This document shows positions 1-9,240 of a stretch of 64,000 nucleotides of DNA, piece by piece. The notes beneath the pieces are model-generated. The model ran no database searches, was not told the DNA's origin, and was given only the letters and a program-made list of their open reading frames with translations. The stretch lies in assembly GCA_016218155.1 (NCBI GenBank), contig JACREQ010000069.1, forward strand, positions 1 through 64,000, read 5' to 3'. A program made the translations under genes and the position numbers. Each line of letters begins with the position of its first letter. The stretch's first letter is position 1. This DNA comes from Bacteroidia bacterium (lineage in GTDB: Bacteria; Bacteroidota; Bacteroidia; Bacteroidales; GWA2-32-17).

Positions 1-8
1 TAGCAAAA

Positions 9-263
9 TCAAAATCTGAAATACACAAATATTCTCCCGAAGTTTTTACTGTCTTTTTCTAATCGGTGATAAAGTTTTTTTATTTCGGGTTGTTGTAAGA
101 AACGAATAACTTTCTTTTTTAACTGACCACTTCCTTTACCGGGAATAATTTCAACAGTTTCTATTTTGCAATCTATTGCTTCCTGAATAATATCGTGCAA
201 AAATTTATCAATATCTTTACTCTTATTGTATATTTCGTGAAGATCAAGCTTAAGTTTAGCCAT
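9..263 (-). CDS. Small Smr-domain protein
   Basis: This 84-residue protein is almost entirely one Smr domain, the module found at the C terminus of MutS2 and in stand-alone nucleases. The LDLHE motif lies near residue 7 and the GKGSG loop near residues 44-48. Both are Smr hallmarks linked to nucleic-acid binding or nicking in the family. I chose the ATG at 261-263 over a TTG just upstream. It lies 9 nt downstream of the SecD-like lipoprotein gene on the same strand, so the two are probably co-transcribed. No MutS core is attached, so its substrate cannot be told from sequence. The family call is secure; the activity is inferred. Confidence 0.85.
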   Translation of the reverse strand: MAKLKLDLHEIYNKSKDIDKFLHDIIQEAIDCKIETVEIIPGKGSGQLKKKVIRFLQQPEIKKLYHRLEKDSKNFGRIFVYFRF

Positions 264-272
264 CAAACACTA

Positions 273-1553
273 TTATTTCTTAACAGCTTCTTTTATGTCA
301 ACTGCAATCACCTTAAGTTTTACTGGACTACTACCGGCATTTAGAATGCTAACTAAATCATCAGCTTCTTCTTTAGTGAAATTTCCTGAGATTGATGAGT
401 TTCCACCTTTTATTTCCTGATTAACAATTGGAAAAGAATAAACATAATTGTCGAGTACAATTGCAATTTGTTTTCCAACATTGTCACGGGTTAATCTAGA
501 CCATATTTTAGCTCCCTCTGAATTCATTTTCATTGTAACTTCTGGACTGCCACTATAACCCATTTCTGTTTTAGCACTAGTAATTACACTTCCGTCTAAT
601 GGAGCACGCCCGTCACGATTTGAAACGCGAATACCTATTAACTGATATACTGTTGAGTTGTTATAAGGTTTTAATGACCACATAAAACGAATATTTGATG
701 GAAATAATAATTTAATCTGTCTTAATTCAAGATATTTATTAACCTGTGCTGTATCTTTTGCGTCGGCAAGGCCAACAACTGCACCGGGGATTAACTTTTG
801 CTGGTTATCAATATTAAGAAATAAAATAGACAATAATGGGTTTTCTGCACTGAACTTTTTATTTACTGAATCACTGCTTGATTTGATTTCATCTAAAAGT
901 GAATTATCATTTTTTTCTTCTTCAATTATTGGTTTTTCAATACCTAAACCTAATTCAAATATTTTTTTATTTGCAGCATCGATATATTGATAAACTTCAG
1001 AATTATCATAGGTTTCCCAAAAACCAAGGCTTCCGGTAGATTGAAGTAAATTGGAAATTCTTTCTTTTTGAAATAACCCTGGAACTTCAACAAGTATAAG
1101 ATTATATTCAAGTTGTTTAACATTAGCAGTCTGATCAGAAAATTTTTCCAATCTCTTAGTAACATTAGTCACTGTTTGCTCTATTCTCTTTTGTAGCTCT
1201 GATTTTAATACAGCTATAACCTGTTCATTTGTTGTAGTAAATGATATTTTATCTTTCAACTCAATTGATGCAAAATATGATGCTAACTGAATTGTAGGGT
1301 CAGTTTCTTGAATTGTTTTATTAAATACATCAAGAAATTCATCTAAACTATTATATTGACCACTACTTGTTTTTTGTAGGCAAAGATTAAATATTGAATC
1401 TTCCGGATTAACGCACATTTTCTTTAATAAATCTATATTATCAACTTCTAAATTTATTCTTATCCCACCAATCATCTCAACAGTTTTAACTTCGCTGTTG
1501 CAACCATATAAAGCCATTGCAAGCATTGATAATACAATTATTAGATTTTTCAT
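273..1553 (-). CDS. Lipoprotein consisting of a SecD P1 (head) domain only
   Basis: The N terminus is a lipoprotein signal with lipobox LYGC (Cys18). What follows resembles the first periplasmic region of SecD/SecDF: a GGIRINLEVD-like start, a middle region, and a C-terminal head subdomain (about residues 310-415) with the features GSVITSA, EVTMKM, GAKIW, IAIVLDNYVYSFP, NSSISG and ILNAGS. In full SecD the LNAG segment leads straight into the membrane helices; here the protein ends about 20 residues later with no transmembrane segment. It is therefore a lipid-anchored P1 domain and cannot be a working SecD on its own. It may assist export or folding at the outer periplasmic face, which is inference. 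It sits just upstream of the Smr gene. Confidence 0.8.
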   Translation of the reverse strand: MKNLIIVLSMLAMALYGCNSEVKTVEMIGGIRINLEVDNIDLLKKMCVNPEDSIFNLCLQKTSSGQYNSLDEFLDVFNKTIQETDPTIQLASYFASIELKDKISFTTTNEQVIAVLKSELQKRIEQTVTNVTKRLEKFSDQTANVKQLEYNLILVEVPGLFQKERISNLLQSTGSLGFWETYDNSEVYQYIDAANKKIFELGLGIEKPIIEEEKNDNSLLDEIKSSSDSVNKKFSAENPLLSILFLNIDNQQKLIPGAVVGLADAKDTAQVNKYLELRQIKLLFPSNIRFMWSLKPYNNSTVYQLIGIRVSNRDGRAPLDGSVITSAKTEMGYSGSPEVTMKMNSEGAKIWSRLTRDNVGKQIAIVLDNYVYSFPIVNQEIKGGNSSISGNFTKEEADDLVSILNAGSSPVKLKVIAVDIKEAVKK

Positions 1554-1655
1554 TGTTATAGTTTATATTTTTCCAAATATAGAAAATTAATTTAATCAGG
1601 GTAATAACATCTAATATCTTTAAAAACATAAAATTTAATTGTTTGTAAATTTTTA

Positions 1656-1685
1656 TTGACATATGTATATTTTAGTTTAAATTTG
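1656..1685 (+). promoter_or_regulatory. Bacteroidota-type promoter for the barrel/vWA/caspase operon
   Basis: TTG at 1656-1658 and TAAATTTG at 1678-1685 are separated by 19 nt. This matches the Bacteroidota -33/-7 consensus (TTG, TAnnTTTG). The expected start of transcription is near 1691, about 30 nt before the ATG at 1720. Confidence 0.7.
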
Positions 1686-1719
1686 GTCATAAATTTTTTA
1701 ATACAAAAAAATAGCAGAA

Positions 1720-2460
1720 ATGATTAAGAAAATTATTTTTTCATTATTGATTTTTGTTATACTTTTTCAATTATCTGCTAACTCACAGCGATTAAATTTT
1801 GGATTTGGCTTTAATTTTCTGGGTTTTTATACTACACATTTTAAAGAAAATATTGTTTTTGCAGATCATTCTTATAAAGCATATTATGTAAATAAAACTC
1901 AGTTTTCAACAGCAGGAGCTTACCAATTTAATTTTTTAACAAATTTAGATTACGGGAGATCTACATTTACACTTGAGCTTGGGTATTTTGTAATGAATGA
2001 TGGTTTAGTTACTAAGCTTTCATATCCTGTAGCAGGAAATAATTTTGAAAATTATTATTCAAAAATCTCATATGGTGGTTATTGTATAACACCAATAGTA
2101 AGTAATGTGTTTTCCTCACGCAGAATGTTTAAATTATATGCAGAAGCCGGTTTGCCATTTATGATTCTGAATAAAGCTCTTATGTCTGAAACTGTTTCAT
2201 ATGAATCAAGAAAGGGAGGTTCATTAACTTATTTGAAAGATAAAAATGAAATGATTAATGAATTTGGGATGACTCATGATTATTTTAACATATTAGTTGG
2301 AATAGGATTCAAATCATCAATGTTTTCAATTAGTTTACGTTATATTAATAAGATTAATAAAATTAATGATCCGGCAAATAATTTAGGTTATTTTACTTTA
2401 AATATGTCAGTATATACTAAGTTTTCTAAAATTAAAAAACATTATTTATATATTGAATAG
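1720..2460 (+). CDS. Secreted protein, probable outer-membrane beta-barrel
   Basis: I do not recognise a named family. The first 22 residues form a clear signal peptide ending in SANSQ. The rest is rich in Tyr, Phe, Gly and Asn with alternating hydrophobic strands (for example LGYFVMND, GIGFKSSMFSISLRYI, YFTLNMSVYTKF), the usual look of a small Bacteroidota outer-membrane barrel of 8-10 strands. It is first in a run of three tightly packed genes: the downstream vWA lipoprotein gene starts within 2 nt of its stop codon. It may be the outer-membrane partner of the vWA lipoprotein and the WD40-caspase protein. That role is inference from gene order. Confidence 0.6.
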   Translation: MIKKIIFSLLIFVILFQLSANSQRLNFGFGFNFLGFYTTHFKENIVFADHSYKAYYVNKTQFSTAGAYQFNFLTNLDYGRSTFTLELGYFVMNDGLVTKLSYPVAGNNFENYYSKISYGGYCITPIVSNVFSSRRMFKLYAEAGLPFMILNKALMSETVSYESRKGGSLTYLKDKNEMINEFGMTHDYFNILVGIGFKSSMFSISLRYINKINKINDPANNLGYFTLNMSVYTKFSKIKKHYLYIE

Positions 2461-2461
2461 T

Positions 2462-3517
2462 ATGGCTAGGAAAATTGTAAATATTGTTATGGTTTTTCTG
2501 ATTATATCAGTTTCTTCATGTAATAAAACAGAGCCAACTGATATTTTACCATACAGGTATGATGTTCCGGTTTTATATTCTGCAGAGAATACTAATTATC
2601 AATTAAGGGAAATAGATTTTAAACTTAAAATTGCTGTTCTTAGAGGTAATAATAAAACCGAAGCAGATATTGAGGAATATACCGGCATACCTGATACTTC
2701 ATTTAAATTTACAGATTATGAGTTTAATAATGGTTGGGTAAGATTTTATCTGAACAGTGTTAGCTATTCTAATGATGTACCTACAACACCTTATTATACT
2801 TCAGTAATGTTAGATCAGAGTTCTTCTCCTGAATCATTTGATATAAACGATAAATATAATGAACGTTTTGAAGCAATTAACGGATATCTTAGAAAACTTA
2901 ATGGAGATAATCAAGTATTGGTGTCTGGTTTTGCAAGAAATGGAAGTCTTTCAGGAAATATAGAATATTGTAACAACGAGCCAATTACTACATGGGATAA
3001 AACAACAGCAAAAAATTTACTCGATTTTACTCATAAGATTGGTGGTACCTCATGTTTGTTTGATGCTTTAAATTCAATGTTGGATAGGTTGATAACAGTA
3101 AATGCTGCAAATAAATCTATTGTTATTCTAATTATGAATAAGGATGACGGATCAAGTTCTTCAGATTTGGAAAGCGTTATTCAGAAAGCAAAAACAAATA
3201 ACATAAAAATAAACCTTATATGGCTTATTGATAATTATGAGAATGTTGATTTTGTTACACTAACACAGTTGCCTTGTCGTACCGGTGGTTTTCTTATTTA
3301 TATGGGAGATATTTATCAAGTATCAACAATTTTTTACGGACTGGACAAACTGCTCTCCAGAAAAGTAAATTATTATAATTTAGATGTTAAACTTGTAATA
3401 GATTCACCAAATTATTTCTTAGACAAGTATCGTAGCGGTGTTAAAATTTATTATCCTAACAGTAAATATTACGGTTGGAGTCATGTGCCATTTATGGTTT
3501 CGAAATATGGAAAATAG
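2462..3517 (+). CDS. Lipoprotein with a von Willebrand factor A domain
   Basis: The ATG at 2462 is preferred to a TTG three codons earlier because it starts directly at the signal peptide. The lipobox is VSSC with Cys20. From about residue 110 the protein has a vWA fold with an apparently intact metal-binding MIDAS: DQSSS (Asp118, Ser120, Ser122), a Thr in GGTS, and an acidic DDGSS loop after a hydrophobic strand. vWA domains bind protein ligands through a divalent metal, so this is probably a surface or periplasmic ligand-binding lipoprotein. It is coupled to the barrel gene upstream and overlaps the next gene by 11 nt. That overlap implies translational coupling with the WD40-caspase protein. 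Confidence 0.7.
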   Translation: MARKIVNIVMVFLIISVSSCNKTEPTDILPYRYDVPVLYSAENTNYQLREIDFKLKIAVLRGNNKTEADIEEYTGIPDTSFKFTDYEFNNGWVRFYLNSVSYSNDVPTTPYYTSVMLDQSSSPESFDINDKYNERFEAINGYLRKLNGDNQVLVSGFARNGSLSGNIEYCNNEPITTWDKTTAKNLLDFTHKIGGTSCLFDALNSMLDRLITVNAANKSIVILIMNKDDGSSSSDLESVIQKAKTNNIKINLIWLIDNYENVDFVTLTQLPCRTGGFLIYMGDIYQVSTIFYGLDKLLSRKVNYYNLDVKLVIDSPNYFLDKYRSGVKIYYPNSKYYGWSHVPFMVSKYGK

Positions 3518-6500
3518 TAAATGGATATTATTGTTTTTATTGCTGTTGTTATTTAATAGCAGTTGGTGCCAGAAATCTGAATTGTCCGTTCAAACAGGTC
3601 ATACATCGATGATTAAAGGACTTTCTTATTCACATGATGGAAAAATACTTGCCAGTGCAGATGGTCAGAATAATATTATTCTATGGGATATGGAAACCGG
3701 TTGCCAGATGGCAAAATTTTATTTTTCCGGTAAAAATAATTCTTATTCAAATATGTGTTTTAATGCTGATGATAATTTACTTATTGTTGGTACAACAGAT
3801 GGAAAAATATTTGGATTTGATTTAATTACATCTGAAATAGTTTTGCAAACTGAAATAATAAATCCTATTAGTGTTATTTGTCCTTCTGAATCACCTGATT
3901 CAATTTTTGTTATTACTAATCAACTGTATTCATATAATCTTAAAAGTAAAAAATTAACAAAACTTAGTGAAAATTATATAGTAAATCTTTTTCTTTCTAA
4001 AAACAAGCAATATTTTGCTTTAGGTAATTTTGGCGAGTTGTATAGTATAGATAACAGTGTGCTGAAAAGAGAGTCGTTTTGTATTGTTAAACCCGAAATT
4101 CTGGAAGAAAGGCAAAAAAGATATGAAATTATTTCGGCCAGAATGGATCAGAAAATTAGTCAGACTACCAAACAGAAAAAAATAAGTAATTATCAGGCAA
4201 GAAAATATTATTCAGGCTCATTTATGACCAGATCTACTATATCCAGAGCAGTAATATCTGAAGCCGGTGACAGAATGTACCTGATTCAGATGGGAAGTCG
4301 AATAGCAGGATACTCAATTACAAGCAAAGAACGATTATTTGTCAGATCGGGGATGTATTTTGATGATTACTTTACTTCAATGGTATTATGCCCAGATAAT
4401 AATTATTTATTGGCAGGTAATACTGATGGTAAAATTTATGTGATTAATAAGGAAAGTGGAAAGCTCGAGAAGTTATTAAAAGAACATAATTCAGAAGTAA
4501 ATAGCTTAGCAATATCACCAAATGGTAAATTCTTTGCTTCGGCAAGCACTGACAGATCAATAATTATCTGGAATAGTTTAACATTAGAGCCTGTAAAAAG
4601 ACTTTATTCAAGGGCTTTCCCAATTACTTCCCTTGATGTTTCGGAAGATGGTAGTAAGCTTGTAATTGGTGATGAGATTGGTTTTATTAAAAGTATTAAT
4701 CTTAATGATGCACTTTTAGGAATTAAATTTATGAAACCTCACAATCAGGAAGTATATGTAATTTCATTTCTAAATAATGATTCATTAGTATTTAGCTCAG
4801 GTAAGGATAACAGAATAATAAAATCTAACATTAATCAGATGTCTGTTATTCAGAAAACTGCTTTTAAGAGACTGTTTAAATTGAACCTGTTTGCATTTAA
4901 TATACTTGAAGCCATTGGTGTTTATATTCCTGAAAGAACTTATTTTAATAAATTTAATATAAAGACTGAAAATCATTTTGAAATAGTTGGAGGAAGATAT
5001 GCTTTCGGAAATGCAAGAAAATATCATTCTATTGAATTTAATATTTCTTTTAATGGAAATAACCTAAAAAAAGAAAAAATAGAAAAACTAAGAAAAATTA
5101 AATATGCTGAAAATTCTACTTGTTTATATGATTCGGCTGCTTCAATAGAAAGTAAAATTGATTTTTATAACAAATTAAACGGACATGCAGATAAAATTAC
5201 AGGATTTAAGACGATTAAAAATAAAAACCTTGTTGTTACATCCAGTCTGGATGCTACTATTAAAATATGGGATTTAAAATCTCATGCCCTTTTATTAACC
5301 TTAATTCCAATTGATAAAAATAAACTGATAAAATTAACTGCCGAAAATTATTATATGGCTCCTAAGTCAGCACTTACTGCTATTGGCTTCAAGTATGGCA
5401 AAGAGTTTTATCCTCCCGAGCAATTTGATGTCAGATTTAACCGACCAGACAAAGTGTTGTCTGTACTTGGCAACTCTGATCCTGAGTTATTACGGGCATA
5501 TGAAATAGCATACAATAAAAGAATTAAAAAGCTTAATTTTAATGATGAAATGCTGAGTGATGAATTTCATGTGCCAACTGTTACAATTACTAATGTTAGC
5601 GAAGAGAACGGAACTAATTCTTCAATTATTAAAGTTAATCTCTCAGTTAATGATACAAAGTATAATCTTAACAGAATAAATATTTTCAATAATGATATTC
5701 CGGTATTTGGTACAAGTGGTATAGAATTAAAAGATAAAAATACCGGTCAGTTTAATTCAACTGTTGAAATTCCTCTAATTCCTGGTAAAAATAAAATTCA
5801 GGTTTCAGGTTTAAACGAAAAAGGAGCTGAATCACTAAAGAAAACTATTGAAATAATAAGAGCCGAATCTAACGAGAAACCAAATTTGTATATTGTTTCT
5901 ATTGGAGTATCAAAGTATACAGACAAACGATTTGATTTAAATTATGCAGCAAAAGATGCAAAAGATGTTGCTAAATTGTTTTCAGAATCAAAAATGAATT
6001 ATGGAAGTGTAATATGTAAAACTTTAACAGATTCTGAGGTAACAAAAGATAATATAGAGAAGTTGAAAGATTTTTTAAAACAGTCAAAGCCAAATGATGT
6101 GGTAATAGTGTTTATTGCAGGTCATGGTATGCTCGACGAGCAGTTTAATTACTATTTTGGAACAAGTGATATTGATTTTAATAATCCTTCGTTAAAAGGA
6201 ATTGAATATGCTGAAATCGAGAATTTGCTAGATGGTATACCTGCAATGAAAAAAATACTTTTTATGGATACCTGTCATTCCGGTGAAGCAGATAAAGAAG
6301 ATCTTGAATTAACTTCTCAAACTGTTGTTGAAACAGGAAATGTGAAGTTCAGAAACGCAGGGGCAGGAGTTAGGAATAAAAAAGCATTTGGTATGTATAA
6401 TACCAGTGAAATGATGAAGGATGTTTTTGCTGATATTCGTAAAGGTACTGGATCTACCATTGTTTCATCAGCAGGTGCAGCAGAGTTTGCATTTGAAGGA

Positions 6501-6701
6501 AAGGACTGGAGTAATGGATTATTTACATATTGTTTAATTAAAGGCATAAAAGATAATGCTGCTGATTTAAATCGCGATAAAAAAATAGTAATTTCCGAGT
6601 TACAGGATTACATTCGAATGAAAGTTACAGAATTATCAAATGGTATGCAGGTTCCAAATGCACGTCTAGAAAATTTAAGTATGGATTTTAGGGTTTGGTA
6701 A
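3507..6701 (+). CDS. Secreted WD40-repeat caspase-family (C14-like) protein
   Basis: I start at the ATG at 3507 (1064 residues). It begins a signal peptide (MENSKWILLFLLLLLF...WCQ) and overlaps the upstream stop by 11 nt; an earlier ATG at 3438 would lie deep inside the vWA gene. Residues about 30-620 hold WD40-type repeats (for example GHTSMIKGLSYSHDG, HNSEVNSLAISPNG, DRSIIIW, DATIKIWD). A beta-rich linker of about 100 residues follows. The caspase-like domain covers about 790-1064, with catalytic His in FIAGHG (His873) and Cys in FMDTCHSG (Cys923). WD40-caspase fusions are known in bacteria, but the targets of secreted ones are not. Both catalytic residues are present, so it should be active. 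The WD40 propeller may sense a ligand or hold a substrate. Confidence 0.85.
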   Translation: MENSKWILLFLLLLLFNSSWCQKSELSVQTGHTSMIKGLSYSHDGKILASADGQNNIILWDMETGCQMAKFYFSGKNNSYSNMCFNADDNLLIVGTTDGKIFGFDLITSEIVLQTEIINPISVICPSESPDSIFVITNQLYSYNLKSKKLTKLSENYIVNLFLSKNKQYFALGNFGELYSIDNSVLKRESFCIVKPEILEERQKRYEIISARMDQKISQTTKQKKISNYQARKYYSGSFMTRSTISRAVISEAGDRMYLIQMGSRIAGYSITSKERLFVRSGMYFDDYFTSMVLCPDNNYLLAGNTDGKIYVINKESGKLEKLLKEHNSEVNSLAISPNGKFFASASTDRSIIIWNSLTLEPVKRLYSRAFPITSLDVSEDGSKLVIGDEIGFIKSINLNDALLGIKFMKPHNQEVYVISFLNNDSLVFSSGKDNRIIKSNINQMSVIQKTAFKRLFKLNLFAFNILEAIGVYIPERTYFNKFNIKTENHFEIVGGRYAFGNARKYHSIEFNISFNGNNLKKEKIEKLRKIKYAENSTCLYDSAASIESKIDFYNKLNGHADKITGFKTIKNKNLVVTSSLDATIKIWDLKSHALLLTLIPIDKNKLIKLTAENYYMAPKSALTAIGFKYGKEFYPPEQFDVRFNRPDKVLSVLGNSDPELLRAYEIAYNKRIKKLNFNDEMLSDEFHVPTVTITNVSEENGTNSSIIKVNLSVNDTKYNLNRINIFNNDIPVFGTSGIELKDKNTGQFNSTVEIPLIPGKNKIQVSGLNEKGAESLKKTIEIIRAESNEKPNLYIVSIGVSKYTDKRFDLNYAAKDAKDVAKLFSESKMNYGSVICKTLTDSEVTKDNIEKLKDFLKQSKPNDVVIVFIAGHGMLDEQFNYYFGTSDIDFNNPSLKGIEYAEIENLLDGIPAMKKILFMDTCHSGEADKEDLELTSQTVVETGNVKFRNAGAGVRNKKAFGMYNTSEMMKDVFADIRKGTGSTIVSSAGAAEFAFEGKDWSNGLFTYCLIKGIKDNAADLNRDKKIVISELQDYIRMKVTELSNGMQVPNARLENLSMDFRVW

Positions 6702-6740
6702 ATGCTTAATAAATGTAAATAATACGTAATTTAATTAAAC

Positions 6741-8987
6741 TTAAAATTTTATTCCCATAACAGTAATATCATCTGTTTGTTGATAGGTTGTGTTTTTAGC
6801 ATTTCTCCAGTTTTCAATAGCTTTATCCAGCAGTTCTCCTTGTTCTTTTAGGGGTTTATTACAGTTAGTTTGTAATAATTGCTTAAGTTGTTTAGAGTAA
6901 AATTTCTTTCCTGATTCTCCGCCAAACTGATCACTATATCCGTCTGATGCTAGATATATTGTATCACCCTGTTCAAGTTTTATAATGTGATTTGTGAAAG
7001 ATTTCATGTTAATATAAATAGAAACAGGCATTTTGTCTGGTTTTATTTCTTTAAGCTCATTTGTTTTACTGGAAATAATGTATAAAGGACTATTTGCACC
7101 TGAATATTGTAATGTATGTGTAATTGTATCATAAGCAATAATAGAGATGTCCATTCCGTCTTTTTGTTCACCAATTATACCTTTTTGCTGGAGCGAATTT
7201 ACAACGTGATTTCTTAACTCATTTAATACATGGTCAGCCTGTTTCATATTTTCTTTTGCAATGATTTCATTTAAAAATGAAACTCCAAGCATGCTCATAA
7301 ATGCTCCGGGTACACCATGTCCTGTGCAGTCTGCTACTGCTGCAATTATTATATTATTGCGTTTTGCAACATAATAAAAGTCACCGCTAACTATGTCCTT
7401 AGGCTTAAAAAGAATAAAATAATCCTTTAGTAGATTACCCATAAAATCAGGTGAAGGCAATACAGCTTTTTGAATCTTTTCAGCGTAATGAATACTATCA
7501 GTTAATTCACTGTAAATATTTTCAATTTGTTTTTTCTGTAATGATACTAAGTCTCGCTGTGCTTCAATTTCATCGCGTTGGGTAATAATTTCTTCAATTT
7601 GTTGATTTAGAATTACATTTTTTTCGTCAACAACCAATTTCTGATTTTCAATAATTAATTTTTGTTTGCGGGATATACGTAATCTATGAACAATAAATAT
7701 TGCAAAAATAACAACTAGCAATAATCCTCCGATTATAAATAAAATTGTTATTCTTTGTTTTTCGCCATGTTCCTTTTGAATAAATAACTCCGATAGATTT
7801 AATTCTTGTTCCTTATTAAGTTTATCAATTATTAACTGCTTTTTCTCACTCTCAAATCTTTTTTCTGCATCGGCTACAGATTTTGTTTTTTCCTCTTTAA
7901 ACATGCTGTCTTTTGTGGCAATATATATTTCTGCATACTCAAGACTTTTTTCAAAATTATTTAGCTTTTTATATGCCGACATAAGTGTAAAAGCAGTAGG
8001 GTTTTCAAGAGGTATGGCATTAATTTCATGTGCTATTTCAATTGCTTTTAAACCGTATCTTACAGCCGAAACCAGATGTTCATTTCTTTTGTTTTCTTTA
8101 TTGTTATAAATTGAATCTGCTATGAATACATGTAGCTGGGCTATATTAGCATTTACCATTGCAATTCCATATTTGTCTTCAAATTCTTCTTTTATTTTTA
8201 ATGATTTTATATAATAATTAAGAACCAGATTGTATTCACCCTGAAGTAAAAGAATATTTCCAATATTATTATAACATTTTGACATAGCTTTTTTATCTCC
8301 GAGTTTTTCGGCAATTTTTAATGATTTAAAATAGCAATCTGTTGCTTTATCGTTTAGCCCTTGATCAAAATATACATTCCCGATATTTACATAGCATCCC
8401 GAAATTTGTTGTGTATTATCGAGTTCTTCATGAATTTTTAAAGCCTTTAAGAAATAATTTAATGCGTTACCGAAGTTTCCCTGATCATACTGAATATTTC
8501 CCAAAGGAACGTAACATTGAGTCATTCCGTTCTTACAATCAATAATATGCTGCTCACTATCGTTAAAAGTAATAAGCTCATCATAAATTTTCAGTGATTT
8601 TAAAACAAATTGTATTGCTTTATCAAAAGCTCCTTGTTCATAATAAATTATACCTATATATCTGAGTGAATTTGCTTTTAGTTTTAGGTACCTGATTTTA
8701 AGAGAAGTTTTATTTTTACTTAATTCTAAAATATTTTTATTTGCAAGTTTAATGGCTTTTTGATAATAAAAAATCGCAGAATCAGGATTTTTTCTTTCAA
8801 AATAATATCCAATTTCTTCATTTAATAAAGAGATTCTTATTGAATCCTGGCTGGCATTTTTATAAAGAATATTTAAAGAATCAAGTATGTGGTCTTGTCG
8901 GGATGTTTTAATACTTGATTGTCCAAACACATTATTAACACTTAAAATAATAAGCGTTAAAATAAGTATATGTCTGGCAGAATTCAT
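6741..8987 (-). CDS. TPR-repeat membrane sensor with SpoIIE-type PP2C phosphatase
   Basis: The signal sequence ends near residue 23. Residues about 40-380 are tandem TPR units of roughly 40 residues (CYVNIGNVYFDQG, CYNNIGNILLLQG and similar). A transmembrane helix lies at about 412-435, then a coiled coil rich in EIEAQRD. A SpoIIE/PP2C domain occupies about 500-748, with SGDFYY, DCTGHGVPGAF and a C-terminal TDD metal motif. SpoIIE phosphatases dephosphorylate serine/threonine sites, classically on anti-sigma antagonists, in the cytoplasm. The TPR part would be periplasmic. The same coil plus SpoIIE module recurs in the protein at 55835-57790. The gene converges with the WD40-caspase gene. No anti-sigma or STAS partner lies nearby. 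Confidence 0.9.
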   Translation of the reverse strand: MNSARHILILTLIILSVNNVFGQSSIKTSRQDHILDSLNILYKNASQDSIRISLLNEEIGYYFERKNPDSAIFYYQKAIKLANKNILELSKNKTSLKIRYLKLKANSLRYIGIIYYEQGAFDKAIQFVLKSLKIYDELITFNDSEQHIIDCKNGMTQCYVPLGNIQYDQGNFGNALNYFLKALKIHEELDNTQQISGCYVNIGNVYFDQGLNDKATDCYFKSLKIAEKLGDKKAMSKCYNNIGNILLLQGEYNLVLNYYIKSLKIKEEFEDKYGIAMVNANIAQLHVFIADSIYNNKENKRNEHLVSAVRYGLKAIEIAHEINAIPLENPTAFTLMSAYKKLNNFEKSLEYAEIYIATKDSMFKEEKTKSVADAEKRFESEKKQLIIDKLNKEQELNLSELFIQKEHGEKQRITILFIIGGLLLVVIFAIFIVHRLRISRKQKLIIENQKLVVDEKNVILNQQIEEIITQRDEIEAQRDLVSLQKKQIENIYSELTDSIHYAEKIQKAVLPSPDFMGNLLKDYFILFKPKDIVSGDFYYVAKRNNIIIAAVADCTGHGVPGAFMSMLGVSFLNEIIAKENMKQADHVLNELRNHVVNSLQQKGIIGEQKDGMDISIIAYDTITHTLQYSGANSPLYIISSKTNELKEIKPDKMPVSIYINMKSFTNHIIKLEQGDTIYLASDGYSDQFGGESGKKFYSKQLKQLLQTNCNKPLKEQGELLDKAIENWRNAKNTTYQQTDDITVMGIKF

Positions 8988-9000
8988 ATTTTCTTTTTAC

Positions 9001-9008
9001 CAAATATA
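9001..9008 (-). promoter_or_regulatory. -7 element for the TPR/SpoIIE gene
   Basis: The minus strand reads TATATTTG here, matching TAnnTTTG, 13 nt before the ATG at 8987. No TTG was found at the expected -33 distance, so this is a tentative call. Confidence 0.4.
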
Positions 9009-9240
9009 ATGTTTTTTATGAAAAATAATTCTATATTATGTCATATAAGAGATATTAAAAATCACACTTGGTGTTGCAAGACATAAATAAAATTTAAAAA
9101 GTGACAGTTAATTAGTTTGGAACAATCAAACTCAAAACTTTATATTTTGAATAATTTAGAGTAATTTATTTCTAAAAAAGTCGTTAATAAAAATTAATAT
9201 GAATAAATTAGTTATATATTTATTAATTAAAGAATATTTT

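Noticed and set aside
4797-5027. 76-codon minus-strand frame inside the WD40-caspase gene
   Set aside because: It is a shadow of a long, well-supported gene, with no start context or family likeness.
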